Positions 29,501-39,765 of a DNA stretch of 64,000 bases are shown here, piece by piece. The first letter of the stretch is position 1; every line of letters begins with the position of its first letter. The translations under genes and the position numbers were made by a program. Source of the stretch: Acanthornis magna (Eukaryota; Chordata; Aves; Passeriformes; Acanthizidae); the NCBI GenBank assembly GCA_036785705.1, contig JAWUZG010000029.1, positions 11,857,501-11,921,500 on the forward strand, in the 5' to 3' direction. The notes beneath the pieces are model-generated. The model was not told the origin of the DNA, did no database searches, and was given only the letters and a program-made list of their open reading frames with translations.

Positions 29501-31881
29501 AGATCTCTCTGTCTGGCTAGCCTTGCTCTAAATAGCAGAGAGCTCCTGCAGTTTTCAGGCAGCTGTCACTCAGTTTATATATGCACAATGAACAAATCCT
29601 TTCCAAACTGGAAGTGGGACTAAGGTGCTTAGCAAACATGTTCGTGGAGCACTTCCTCCTATCCTAGGAATGTAATGGTCTGAGCCACTACTTCTGTTTT
29701 TCAGATTACCATTGCCATGTTAGAATATGGTTTCTTTTTGCTCAAAATCAGAAATCATTTCAAGGCTGATTTGAATTTTCAAATTTATAAGAATGTATAA
29801 AATATGTATGTGATCTGTCTACAAGCAATAGCTAAGTTTGAAACTGAGAGATGAGAAGGAACTACACAGATGTAACAAGTAAGATTCTTCCTTTGACACA
29901 TTTTGCAAAGGTACAATTATTTTATAAAGAAATATTTATCTCCGATATTCAGACAAGTTGAATAGATTCACAACACCCTGTAGTTTATGGGCTCTAGATT
30001 GTATGGTTTGCGCGTGCAGAGGGCTATAGAAAGAATATTTAGCAAAAAAGCAGGCAACATGAAGTGTTGTATATGAACCTGCAATGTTCCACTGCCTCTC
30101 AAACACTACAGGCTTCTGTGTGTGGCATAACAGAATCTGACCAGAATCCTATCTTTTATTTCCTCACCACTGGAAACACCTTTAAAGTTTAAAAACACTC
30201 CAGTTTTGAACCAAAGCTGTCAGGCAACGTGAACTAGACAGCACTGGAAGCTTTGTCTATAACGGCTGAAAATAGTTTAACAGTAGAATTAGGCAATGAG
30301 TTTGTGTAAAAACACTGACATGGAGTTACTTCCTATTTTCACAAGCATCTTAGTTATTAAGTAGAGCCTGTATTATACTGGGAACTTTCACATTTAACCT
30401 AAGACTTCCCCCACCCCCGCAAAATATCCACCCATTTACTTTCCTCCTGTAAAGGTTTTATCTGTCATTCAGCTTTTAATTCCGAGCTTCAAAACCAAGG
30501 GCAGGTTTCAGCTATCAGCCAACTCGTATATCTGATTCATTATCTGCCAGTGTTTGTAAGTAGTTCTGCATTTATAGGACTGATTGGCAGTCTGGATTTT
30601 CTTCTTTAAAATGACAATGTTATTTGGGATGTACTCTTTCTACCTTTAAAAAAAAAAAAAAAGTATGGACTGACTTGTAAGCGGTTTCCTGCATGCTTCC
30701 TTCCATATTGAAATACAGTATTATGTAACTGACTCCAAATTCAGGTCCTTCAAATTAAATTACATGAGCACAGTAATAATCAGTAAAAGTGAAGACTTGG
30801 CTCTAATGAAATCAAGCAACAAACTCCCACTGATCTAATAAACTCAGGATATAATCACAGAACACTGATTTATAGGTAGACCTGCACAGGAAAAAACTCT
30901 CATCCAAGCAGATCTCTGGCTTGTTCTACTGCAGCACAGGTGCAGTCAGGAATATTTGATGGAGGGATATGGACTCAACTATCTTTCATGAAATCTCATC
31001 CTTTAAGATTGCAGTGCCTATTGCACATCTCCAGGGATGCTCTGATCGATCCCATGAACTTTATTTCTGTTCCCCTTATGAGAAGTAACACTCTAGTCAT
31101 ATTCATGCACAGATGGAACAGCATATCAATTATGCAGAGAAAGAGTAGCTGTAAGAGATCTTAGTTATGATTGTAAGGGTATTGAATGAGGGCACACCAA
31201 GACATCTCCAGCAGATTTCTTGTAGATAGATTTCCCCATGGCAAAGTAACATTGGCTTGAGCAGATGAAGTAATGACACATGAAAGGATGTCAAATTTAA
31301 ACAAGGAAAACATCTGTTTTCAAGCAGCAATTATATTGTAGGTTTTCCTGCATTCCACATGTACACAGCACGGAAGATAGCAGATTTGTGTGGCACTAAA
31401 TACTCTTCTATATTATCGTTACATAGTCATAATACAGGCTTTTATACACACATACTATAAGGATTTGTTAACTTCTATGAGAACGCAGCAAAGGGTAGAG
31501 CCAACGAGTGAAAGACACCAGATATAATTAGCAATAGTTTTATTAGCATTCTTCCTAGCATGGTCTATCCCTCGCTCCAGCGGGGCGGGCGTCACCTCCG
31601 CACTCCCCAGTGTCCCGGGGCAGGCAGGGTCAGGGCCCGCAGGCAGCACGCACGCTCCCTATTCACCGGAGGGGCTCCTGCTCCTGGAGCCAGGCAGGTG
31701 TGGAGACCCTTGTCCTCGTCCCCAGGGAGCAGGCGACACCCCTCCGACAAGCGCGGCGCCGCTCGGGCGAGGCTTCCCCGCCCGGCAGGGAAGAGCTGAC
31801 CGCCCGCCGGCTGCCCCGGGCGCGGCGGGGACCGCGCCCCCGCTCCCGGTACTCACCGGTGACACAGATGGACTCCAGCAT
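8426..31881 (-). CDS. MATCAP2: MATCAP2 (KIAA0895), predicted microtubule-associated tyrosine carboxypeptidase 2, complete CDS in 7 exons
   Basis: The coding exons in transcript order are 31881-31857, 25020-24338, 17443-17300, 15175-15043, 13856-13551, 13038-12941 and 8587-8426. All are bounded by AG/GT, their phases agree, and they sum to 1551 nt (516 codons plus TAA). Residues 1 to about 195 are low-complexity and rich in Ser, Lys and Arg, so probably disordered. From about 200 the DUF1704/MATCAP catalytic domain begins (TYNPQFEYENPALPN at 207-221). HEIGTH (326-331) is the HExxxH zinc motif with catalytic Glu327, and TEEGL (360-364) carries the likely third ligand, Glu362. Family knowledge: the paralogue MATCAP1 removes the C-terminal tyrosine of alpha-tubulin on microtubules. 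The same activity is inferred here from conserved catalytic residues. The gene diverges from ANLN, and its introns carry a CR1 copy. The ATG context (A at -3) is good. Identity is very likely; enzymatic activity is inferred. Confidence 0.95.
8588..12940 (-). other. MATCAP2: MATCAP2 intron 6
   Basis: A 4.35-kb intron. It contains a CR1 fragment at 11281-11716 inserted antisense to the gene. Nothing else is recognised. Confidence 0.85.
11281..11716 (+). mobile_element. CR1 LINE fragment (3' end)
   Basis: About 435 bp resembling the 3' end of avian CR1. It opens with the end of the reverse-transcriptase ORF (GAGCGGGTCCAG, then CTCTCCTATGAGGAAAGGCTGAG), passes through GAGGCAATGGG and ATTCCATCTGAA, and closes with GTTGGACTAGATGATGTC near 11661-11678. 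It is degraded by substitutions and small indels, 5'-truncated as usual for CR1, and non-autonomous. It sits in MATCAP2 intron 6 on the opposite strand. Confidence 0.9.
12941..13038 (-). CDS. MATCAP2: MATCAP2 coding exon 6
   Basis: 98 nt, encoding CFNKDQVYLDGILRILRYR and then ESIDFHLLTALGK. The acceptor is CTTTCAG and the donor GTGACT. In phase with its neighbours. Confidence 0.94.
13039..13550 (-). other. MATCAP2: MATCAP2 intron 5
   Basis: A 512-bp intron with no recognised element. Confidence 0.85.
13551..13856 (-). CDS. MATCAP2: MATCAP2 coding exon 5, zinc-ligand exon
   Basis: 306 nt, residues 329-430. It completes HEIGTH with GTH, then YFRGFNNN, and contains NPTEEGL (probable third metal ligand Glu362) and the RWDYCVRAKRGW segment typical of the family. 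The donor is GTGAGT and the acceptor TTCCAG. Confidence 0.96.
13857..15042 (-). other. MATCAP2: MATCAP2 intron 4, splitting the zinc motif
   Basis: A 1.2-kb intron inserted after the first base of Gly329, inside HEIGTH. No repeat is recognised. Confidence 0.9.
15043..15175 (-). CDS. MATCAP2: MATCAP2 coding exon 4, first part of the catalytic motif
   Basis: 133 nt, residues 285-328 plus the first base of Gly329. It starts IVVHLTEDLLSRASM and ends with HEI, the first half of HEIGTH. The donor is GTATGA. The acceptor is CTTCAG. Confidence 0.96.
15176..17299 (-). other. MATCAP2: MATCAP2 intron 3
   Basis: A 2.1-kb AT-rich intron. A weak MIR-like segment (plus-strand AGGAAACAGGCTCAGAGAGA, about 17078-17100) is possible; nothing else is seen. 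Confidence 0.8.
17300..17443 (-). CDS. MATCAP2: MATCAP2 coding exon 3
   Basis: 144 nt, phase 0 at both ends, residues 237-284 (SINIMKRTLQKYGSYEKFEQ onward). The acceptor is TTTTATAG and the donor GTAAGT. It belongs to the catalytic domain, upstream of the zinc motif. Confidence 0.95.
17444..24337 (-). other. MATCAP2: MATCAP2 intron 2
   Basis: A 6.9-kb AT-rich intron. A possible ancient SINE-like fragment (GGGAGTCAGGAGACCC, about 19457-19500) lies in a more GC-rich patch from 19300 to 20300. No exon joins in phase here, because exon 2 and exon 3 already connect at phase 0. Confidence 0.8.
24338..25020 (-). CDS. MATCAP2: MATCAP2 coding exon 2
   Basis: A 683-nt exon encoding residues 9-236. 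The acceptor follows a pyrimidine-rich tract (ATCCAG at 25021-25026) and the donor is GTATAT. It carries the conserved segment around SKEEKK and the beginning of the DUF1704 region. A GC-rich stretch at about 24590-24790 encodes an Ala/Pro/Arg-rich insert and stands out against the AT-rich introns. Confidence 0.93.
25021..31856 (-). other. MATCAP2: MATCAP2 intron 1
   Basis: A 6.8-kb intron, AT-rich and repeat-poor to the eye, with a small tandem duplication (27371-27430) and an A run near 30648-30662. It could hide alternative first exons; none can be supported. Confidence 0.8.
27371..27430 (+). repeat. imperfect two-copy tandem duplication
   Basis: Two adjacent copies of about 28-32 bp, each opening AATTCTCCTGAAA and closing AGTGCTGAA, differ by a few substitutions and a short insertion. 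This looks like a local replication slip inside MATCAP2 intron 1. Confidence 0.7.
31857..31881 (-). CDS. MATCAP2: MATCAP2 coding exon 1 (start)
   Basis: Only 25 coding bases: ATG, then residues LESICVT and the first base of a Glu codon. The donor GTGAGT follows at 31851-31856. The reading MLESICVT|E joins in phase to the next exon and matches the known N-terminus of this family. The exon lies inside a CpG island, and 5' UTR continues to higher coordinates. Other first exons could exist nearer ANLN. Confidence 0.85.
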
Positions 31882-32108
31882 GGTGCTCCGCCGGGCGGCG
31901 CCGCCGCTCTGCCCCGCCGGCTGCCCCCTGCGCGGCGGGCTCCCGGTTGCTGGGCGGGGAGCCCTGAGGAGAGGCGGCAGGGAGGCAGCGCCCGGCGCCA
32001 CGGGATGTGCTCGCCTCGCCGCCTCGGCGGATCCGGGGGAGCGCGGCTGGCCCCGGGCCGGCAGGGGGGAGCCGCGCCGGCAGAGCCCCCGCCCGCCCGC
32101 CCCTGCAG

Positions 32109-32120
32109 ACTACAAGTCCC
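32109..32120 (+). promoter_or_regulatory. ZNF143/SBS-like site, plus orientation
   Basis: ACTACAAGTCCC matches the ACTACANnTCCC half of the SBS motif bound by ZNF143 and often found in CpG-island and bidirectional promoters. It lies about 230 bp upstream of the MATCAP2 ATG. Confidence 0.6.
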
Positions 32121-32170
32121 GGCGAGCTCCGCGCGGCCCGAGCGCTGCCGGGGGCGGGGCGCGGGCGTGC

Positions 32171-32190
32171 TGCACCCTGGGAGCTGTAGT
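32171..32190 (-). promoter_or_regulatory. ZNF143/SBS-like site, minus orientation
   Basis: Read on the minus strand, ACTACAGCTCCCAGGGTGCA fits the full SBS shape ACTACANnTCCCAGnnTGC. With the site at 32109 it forms an inverted pair about 50 bp apart. Confidence 0.7.
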
Positions 32191-32376
32191 ACAGCGGCCG
32201 GTGTCCCCGGGTGCCACCCCGCCGACACCACCCGGGAACACCAGCCCGCTGTATCCCACCGCACAGCTGGTCCCAGGTGTCAGCAGCATCGGTGGGGCTG
32301 TAGCGTCATCCTTTGCAGGAGTCTACTGAGCATAATTCACGCATAGTCCAGCGTTGCAGTCCTCTGATAATTATCA

Positions 32377-32475
32377 GCTATTTATATACATATATATAGA
32401 TATATACACACACACAAAAAATATACATTATATATAGAATATATATAATATATAAATATATATATTTATATCATT
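32377..32475. repeat. AT-rich microsatellite (TA/CA mixture)
   Basis: About 100 bp of TATATA with a short CACACACA interruption, just upstream of the MATCAP2 CpG island. Confidence 0.85.
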
Positions 32476-34440
32476 ATCAGATAATCATCGCTGCAGTTGG
32501 TAATGGTGTGATTGGTAATTATCTGCTGGATCTGTGGCAGGCAGAGGAAGGACTGCATGCAACAAGGGTGCTTAGCAGGACATGTGCCACCCTGGGAGAT
32601 GGGTCTCATGCTCGGGGGTGTCCCATGTAAAAAGAATGGAGGAATTGCATCAGGGCAATGGTATAGGGCCATAACTGATGGTTATCATACATTGATAAGT
32701 AGTAAATAGAATTTAAAGTAGAAGACAGACTTTATATTACACCCTCCCGTCGCCTTACTTGTTGTGCAATCTGTCACTTTGCTTGTGAAACCTTTCACTC
32801 CTTGAAATACAATCTGTGCATTTTAAAAACTGAACATCAAATAGGAACAAGTTATTCTATCTTAGCAATCACGCTTGTGTAACCCATTAATGTAGGCACA
32901 GTGTAGGAAGATTCTGTACTCTTCAGGTAGATTTAAGGACATTACTGAAATCAAATTACACATCAATACATTTTACTGCGTAAATAATGCATTTACTTTT
33001 TTTAAACGGTCAACACTTACTGGACAGAGCAATCTAATTGAAAGTGACTAACCAGCACAATAGTGTTTGACATAGATTAGGTGAGTGTAGTGATCTCTCA
33101 GGGAGGGGAGAGCAGGGAAGTTGTGTGCTGCTTTAGTTGAGTATCTTAAATATCTGCCACCTTCCCTCCCATCAATAAATCCATATCTGCAATGCGCTAT
33201 GCACAGAGATTCCCTCCATAGCACGGTCCAATTAGATCCGGCTGTATCATCAGGTAGCAGTGGAGGAAATTCTACAGATCACAGCTTGTTGATGCTTCAG
33301 AGAACCCCTTTCTGTGTCCCACCCGGAAAAATTTTACTGAGCTTCATATCAGTCTTCACAAGCAATAATTAAAAAACAAAAATAAGGGTTTAAAGCAAAT
33401 ATTTTCATTTTATTTTCTACTTCCTCACACACAGTCAAAAGCAGGTACTCTTAAGACCAGCTATGAAAAGACTGAGGTGTCATTTTTCTCAGTCAGCTAA
33501 TAAGGAGCCAGAGCTGAATCACACTTCTGCCAAGCTGACAAATTTGATATTCCTTTTAACTTAAATTCTTTGAAGAACCAAAAAGATATATACTCTGTCA
33601 ACATGTCCAAATTTAACCTAAAATACCCTCTCAACTATTTTGCTAACAATGTAGCATCTGGAACTTGCAGGCTGGTCTCCAAATCTCAAATTGCAGGAAC
33701 TGAATAAACCCATTTAAATTTAGAGAGACAAAGCTATCCCTAATGGGTTGGAGTTTGCTTGCGATACATGGCAATTACAGAAAAAAAACTCCAAAAACCA
33801 GTGAATTGGTTCGAACACTGCAAATAATCAGCACAGCTGATGAAGAAATGAGAGCCAACTGCTAAAATATAAAGTCAGTATACCATTTTACCATAACTTC
33901 CCAATGGTTTTGCTGCATAGACCCTAAATTCTCCTTCTAGAGATGCTACTTTATATATACTTGGAAGCCTATAGCAAAGAAATCAGTAACTATCCAGCTA
34001 TTTTTGTGTATTTTACACATTTTCTCCCTCTTCTTGCTCCATCCTAGTGGATGACTTCTCTCCATCTCTCTCATCTCCTTCCTGCTTCCCCCTGGTGTCC
34101 ATGAGTCCTTTTTCCCTGAGTGCTTGGGCAGTCAGTCACCCCTGAATCTGCTGCCTCCACTTAGTTTTTGTTTTTTTTTTCTTTCTTCTGCTAGCCTTTT
34201 TTCTTTGCAGTATGGCATGAAGGTTTTTTTAGGTCACGCTGGCTCCTGGCTCTAGCAAGAAGATGCCAAAAGCAATAGCAGAAGGCACAGAGGAGGGATG
34301 CTGAAAGGCCACCTGGCCCTGCTTTCTGCTTTGTCTCTGAGCAAGCTTTGTCATGTTTGTGGATTAAAAGCATAACATGGAAAGGTCAGTTGAGAAAAAC
34401 ACTACTAAATGTCTAATGACAAAAATGCTACACACAAAAC

Positions 34441-34570
34441 CACATTTATATATATATTTATACCCATAAATATATTATATTTATGTATGTATATACACAC
34501 ACAAATCTAATCTATATATGTATATGTGTATATATATACATAAATATATATTTTAGATATATATATTTAG
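34441..34570. repeat. TA/TATG/CA microsatellite
   Basis: Mixed TATATA, TATGTATG and ACACAC runs over about 130 bp. Confidence 0.85.
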
Positions 34571-35094
34571 CATACCTCTAGCAGTTCTGACCTCAAAGAC
34601 ATCTAAGCTTGCAAGTCTGTCTGGAAGGACAGTGGGGAAAAAGACAAGCTACTCTGTCATGAAAAAATTCCTGGAGGCTATCAGTGCAGCTGGCACTGAT
34701 CACATTGTAGTGAGATGGGGGAATATGGGGACAAATTGTGATGTTTGGATGAGCCACACTGGGGAATACAGCTTAAATGACACAGTTCCACAGTTCAAAT
34801 GGATCTATATCTATTGTTAGGAGCCAGAATTAAAGGTGGCCTGCATCCTGTATTTCAGCTTTAACATAACATTACCTCCAGAGATAATTTCAGATTTACC
34901 TGGTAATGCCTTCAGAGGTAATTTCATATTCACCCAGTCAAAAATACTGCAATTTCTTGCACACAGAGGAGTATCTCTATAGGAGTATTAGCATCAATAA
35001 GCTTTGTAATGTGAACAGTCTGGAAGAGCAGTGACACATTTTATTGATCTCTGTATCTGTCACAAGCTAACACTGTGAAGTTCCAACACCTATA

Positions 35095-35141
35095 TGCATA
35101 TATAAATGCATATATATAGATGCATATATATACATGCATAC

Positions 35142-35190
<49 letters not shown>
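35095..35190. repeat. compound TGCATA / (AC)n microsatellite
   Basis: TATATGCATA-like units precede an uninterrupted AC dinucleotide run (about 35147-35188, roughly 21 units). It is likely polymorphic in length. Confidence 0.9.
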
Positions 35191-35191
<1 letters not shown>

Positions 35192-36084
35192 TTTTAACAT
35201 CGGTTTTATTTGGTTCCTCCCTCATATTCACACCATTTTTCTGCCACTTCCCTATGACAACAAAAAATCACTGATGAACTATGAAATCTGAGAACGAGAG
35301 TCCTTAACTAACTCTACATTATTTGGCACAGCTTCAGGCCCTTCAGAGTTGCAAGGGCAGCCCTCCCTCCCTGCTTAATGACTCTTATCTGGCTAAAGAT
35401 CTCCTGACCAAACAATTTCATTGACCAAATGACTCCGACTGACCACTGACTGTCCTTCCAGACATACTTCTAGAAACTCCTTCAGAAATGTCTGACATTG
35501 CCTTCTGGTTCCAGCTGGGTCCTACACTCCTAGTACACAGCAAAGGCAGCACATGCTTGTGGGAGCTGCTTACTCATAGACTTATTCAATGGGGCTGCTA
35601 TTTTAAGATGCACAGCTTGATACAGTTCCAGTATTCAGATTGATTTATCCACTGAATTTGTTCATGCTTTATGCTAACAAGGTTCAAAACCACAAACTCA
35701 ACCCAACAAGGGCAAACAAAACACAGGCAAACTTGGCAGTAAAGTACAGAGAAGTGAAAGCAATGCAAGATCCTTGCAATGTGAACCTACGAATGCAGAT
35801 GAGTGTTGTTTGCTATCATATGAGGAAAAAATCTGAGATGTCTATTGTACACTCAAAAATGTAGTTATACCTACTAATGAAAAGGAGTCTGCTTTCCTAT
35901 GGCAGAGCAGTGGGTTATAAAAATATAAGTCGCAGTAAAGCATGCACCTGCTTCAATATGGACTGATGGACCAAGTCACCCCTCTTGACCTTTCCTCCTC
36001 TAACCATCTGTCCACTTCTCCAACAATGCCTTGTCACTACAGGGGTCCTTCTGAGAAAGGCAGGATGCTGCCTTTGGCAGTGGT

Positions 36085-36116
36085 AGGCAGGACTGGCAGG
36101 CAGGACTGGCAGGCAG
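36085..36116 (+). repeat. 13-bp tandem repeat, about 2.5 units
   Basis: The unit AGGCAGGACTGGC is repeated head to tail, about 100 bp before the solo LTR. Confidence 0.75.
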
Positions 36117-36213
36117 CCCAAGCACAAACACCAGCAGATGAATCACAGGTACCTTGCTGTGGCAACACAAATACCAGCTCAGGCAGCACAGGCAGCACAA
36201 GACAATCTGCCCC

Positions 36214-36808
36214 TGTGCTGGCTTTGGCTGGGGTAAAGTTAATTTTCTTCAGAGTGGCTGGTGTGGGGCTTTATTTTGAATTGTGCTGAACACAGGGCTG
36301 ATAAAAATATAGAGAGGTTTTGTTATTGCTGAGTAGGGCTTACACAGAGCAAAGGTCTTCTCTCTTTTTCATATTGCCACACTGGCCAGGAAGTTTGGGG
36401 TGCATGTGACATTGGAAGGAGACACAGCCAGGACAAGTGACCCAAACTGACCAAAGGGACAATCCAGACCACATGACATCATGCTCAGTGTATAAAGTGG
36501 GGGGAAGAAGGAGGAAGAGGGAGATGTTTGGAGGGATGGTGTTTGTCTTTCCAAGTCACTGTTATGTGTGATGGGGCCCTGCTCTCCTGGAGATGGCTGA
36601 ACACCTGCCTGCCCATGGGAAGCAGTGAATTAACCCCATGTTTTACTTTGCTTGTATGCGCACCTTTTGCTTTCTCTATTAAGATGTCGTTATCTCAACC
36701 CACAAGTTTTTCTAGCTTTTACACTTCCCATTCTCTCCCTGATCCCACTGGTGGGGGAGTGAGTGAGCAGCTGCATGGGGCTTGGTTGCTGGCTGGCGTT
36801 AAATCACA
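36214..36808 (+). mobile_element. solo LTR of an avian endogenous retrovirus (ERVL-like)
   Basis: A 595-bp element bounded by TG and CA: it begins TGTGCTGGCTTTGGCTGGGG and ends GTTAAATCACA. The flanks GCCCC (36209-36213) and GCCCT (36809-36813) look like a 5-bp target duplication with one change, as for ERVL-type insertions. A TATAAAG box at 36491-36497 could serve as a promoter, and a TATTAAG sequence lies near 36679. No internal viral genes flank it on either side, so it is a recombined solo LTR. Family assignment is from recalled avian LTR sequence and is moderately sure. Confidence 0.8.
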
Positions 36809-39702
36809 GCCCTCCAAAAATTACAATCTATTAAACATTTGTACTTTGTGCCTTTTGAAGTTGGTCAGCTCTTTTGTGGTGCTGGGATAATTTCAGTTGA
36901 AAAGCAAAGTTTTCCTAGTAGTGCATCCTTCTTTTTGGCTGATCAGGTGAGCAGTTCACTTATTTCTTAACAAATCTGAGAAAAGCACAGTGTTCTTCTC
37001 TCTATTGCCATTTATTTCCTTATCTTTTCCTCTTCCACATTGTTTATTTGATCCCCTATTTTTTGCTAGTCCAATCTATACAACAGACCTATAAAATGAG
37101 AAGGGAACACACAAAAAACACATAACACTTCCTTAGCAGCTTTTTACAAGGCAACAAGGCATTTTACAAGCTTTTTACAAGAAGCAACTTGTGCAGTAAT
37201 AAGTGTGAGTACATGATGTTTTGGAGGCAGCTCTCACCTGCATGCTGGGGCCGGTGGTGGGGGCAGGGAACCCTTCACAGCTGACATCAGTGGGCAATGA
37301 CCCAGTAGCTGTGGAAAGAGTGATGATCTACTTCTTCATCAAAGCATTTCATTTCATGGGACATCCATATCCTCACACTTAGGACAGGATCTGTAGAGCA
37401 GAAGGGACTTTTCCTGGCCTGGAGAAGGTGGTCTTCCAGTAAACCCTGTTTTCAAGGAGAAGCATTGACTCTGTGAGAACCCAAGATATAAACTCACTCT
37501 CTTTTTCCAGTTTCCAAGTACATGCCTGGCACTGCTACTGAACTTTACTTTGCAGATTCCTACATAGTTTGTGAGGTTAAATGAGACTATAAAAACAGCT
37601 GAGGCTATTTTATTTACTCCATGAGGAATAACGCCTTCCAAGTGGTATCAGTGACAAATTCAGCCAATTGAAATAGTGTTCAGAAGTGTTGGGGAAAAGC
37701 TTAAGCCAAACCAGAGTTATTTTCAGACTTTATTTGCCTCCACATCCTGCCTGTTTTTGGAGATTTCCTGGGTACCACTTTATCACAATTTTAGTAGAGT
37801 CCTAGAGTTGGAGCTGCAGCGTCTCTGAGATGGGGACAGTGCAGGGCAAACACCATTTTACCTTCTTACAGATCTGCCACGTTCAAAAGGGATTTTTGAA
37901 TTAGATATACAAGAAGACAAGCTGCCCATACTAGGCCACTGGCAAACAGCTGTTAGGGACCAGCAGCTCTCTTCATGGCCCAAGATCTGCACCATCTCCA
38001 TGTGGGCTCTGGCTCAAAGCAACCAAAAGCCCTGGAGATAGAGAGAGGCATGTCCAGAGTTCAAAAAATTCTCATCACCACAGGAAGAATGAAGGAAAAA
38101 TTATTTAAAATAACCTCTTAGCCATTTCCATCCCCTTCGCCTGCTTTCACACTTTATTGGAAGGTGAGGCAATCCCTTGTTGTATCACACCCAGGCATTC
38201 AGTGACACTCTATTTGCACTATAGACTGCTAATGTAGGTTTTACTCCATTGGTGCTTCTGTCCCTCTCATTAACAAAGAGCCATGGTCTTATTTTTATAT
38301 TCCATTAGTTAGTCTATTTTCTGTGTCATAGCAGTCTGCTAAGCAAAAGGACGTTGAAGTATTAAGGATATTTACTCATCTCTAACACATCCTCAGTGTA
38401 ATTATATATGCAGTTGCTACTGAAGCTGAGATGACATAAGGGAACAGTGTCTCTCATGGGTATTTGTGTGGAAATATAATTTCAGTTATGTTTATTTAAT
38501 TTTAGTAGAATTTGTACCACTAAAAACATCTGTTTTTTATTTCAGATGTGCATTTTTTCCCAAATGTTGAAAAAGAGATTTCCAAAGCAAGACACTGAGA
38601 AGCCTAAAATCCTGTCTAAGCAGCACCCTCTAGTGTAAACATGCTACTTTCACAGAAAGGATTTCATGATACTGTATGGTTGTTTTTTTTCTAAAGAACT
38701 GACATAGAAAGTGAAAAAAACTACCATGAACTCAGGTAAAAACCATTTTACACCCTTAGGTCTTTCCCTGTTTAGCAAAGCATATAGGCTACACTTAATT
38801 TGAAGTGCATATTTTGTTTTTTAAAACTTTTAGGTGATTTTGCAGGTAACGTTCTTGGCCTTCCTTATAAATAATTTTTTTTCTGTGTATCCTGTAGTTT
38901 AATTTATTTATTTAAAATATGAGAATATGATGGCAAGAGGCCAGAAAATTATCACCTCTTAAGCTTACAGCCTACTAGGTCTTTAAAAAACTGCTAGAGC
39001 TGATAGAACACTTTCTCTTTTTTTAGTGAAAAATGGTTTCTGAACAAGAATCTCCTAATTTTTCCATGATTCAGAGAATTATTTCAAGAATACAAAATGT
39101 GATAAAATTTGGCTGGTAAAATTGCTGATGTGATTTTGTGATTATTCCATTTGCTCTATGCTGCAGTTGCAAGCAAGTCCCAGGTACTGAAAGTAGCAAT
39201 CCTGGTCCAAATTAATGTAATGGCACTTAAGTACTCTCTTGCCCTTTGCTTCATTTCAGAATTTTTATGTCAGCAAATGGTACATCTGTACCATACAGAT
39301 AAAGAAAGAAAAGTGGGTATTTTATCTTGAGACACAAAAGAAGGAAGTCTAATTCTCCTTCTGTGTAAATCAGTTAGAAGACCTAAATGAACAGTCCTGA
39401 GAAACTTTCTGTGATTTAGTGGTACAAATGCAACTAACTGAACACAATTAATCTTTTGAGAGTACATGACATGCAAATATTTCTTAACTCCCATGGAGTT
39501 CAGAGTTCAACCACCCAGAGATCTTTTTCTGAAACTGAGTCCACTTGACAACTGTCTTTTATTGTAAATGAAATATGAGTTTTGTCTCATTCGTTGTTTC
39601 ACTACTTCTCCATTTTAATGTATTTTCTTTCCTCTGTTTCTTTCTTATCCTCCCTTGTTATTTGCTATTTTCCACTCATCTTGTTTTACTTCTTTCTCTC
39701 CA

Positions 39703-39765
39703 CAATCATAGAATCATTAAGGTTGGAAAAAGACCTAAAAGACTGAGTCCAGCCATTAACCTATA
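39703..39765 (-). mobile_element. CR1 LINE 3' tail
   Basis: A short CR1 terminus in reverse orientation: CATAGAATCATTAAGGTTGG, then AAAAGACC-like and GAGTCCAGCC-like segments, as at many avian CR1 ends. Confidence 0.85.

Larger units (their letters stand above)
31560..32300. promoter_or_regulatory. MATCAP2: CpG-island promoter of MATCAP2
   Basis: About 740 bp of very GC- and CpG-rich sequence between AT-rich flanks. It contains the MATCAP2 start codon at 31879-31881. GC-box-like GGGCGG/CCGCCC motifs are frequent and no TATA box is evident. Long open frames on both strands here (for example 31610-32329, plus) are by-products of the GC content. Divergent transcription toward the plus side is plausible. 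Confidence 0.85.

Noticed and set aside
31610..32329. 239-codon plus-strand and 201-codon minus-strand frames
   Set aside because: They lie in the MATCAP2 CpG island, where few stop codons occur by chance; the proteins are Arg/Gly/Pro-rich with no family signature.
35147..35188. Regular repeats suggestive of an array
   Set aside because: It is a plain AC dinucleotide microsatellite without spacers, so not a CRISPR-like array.
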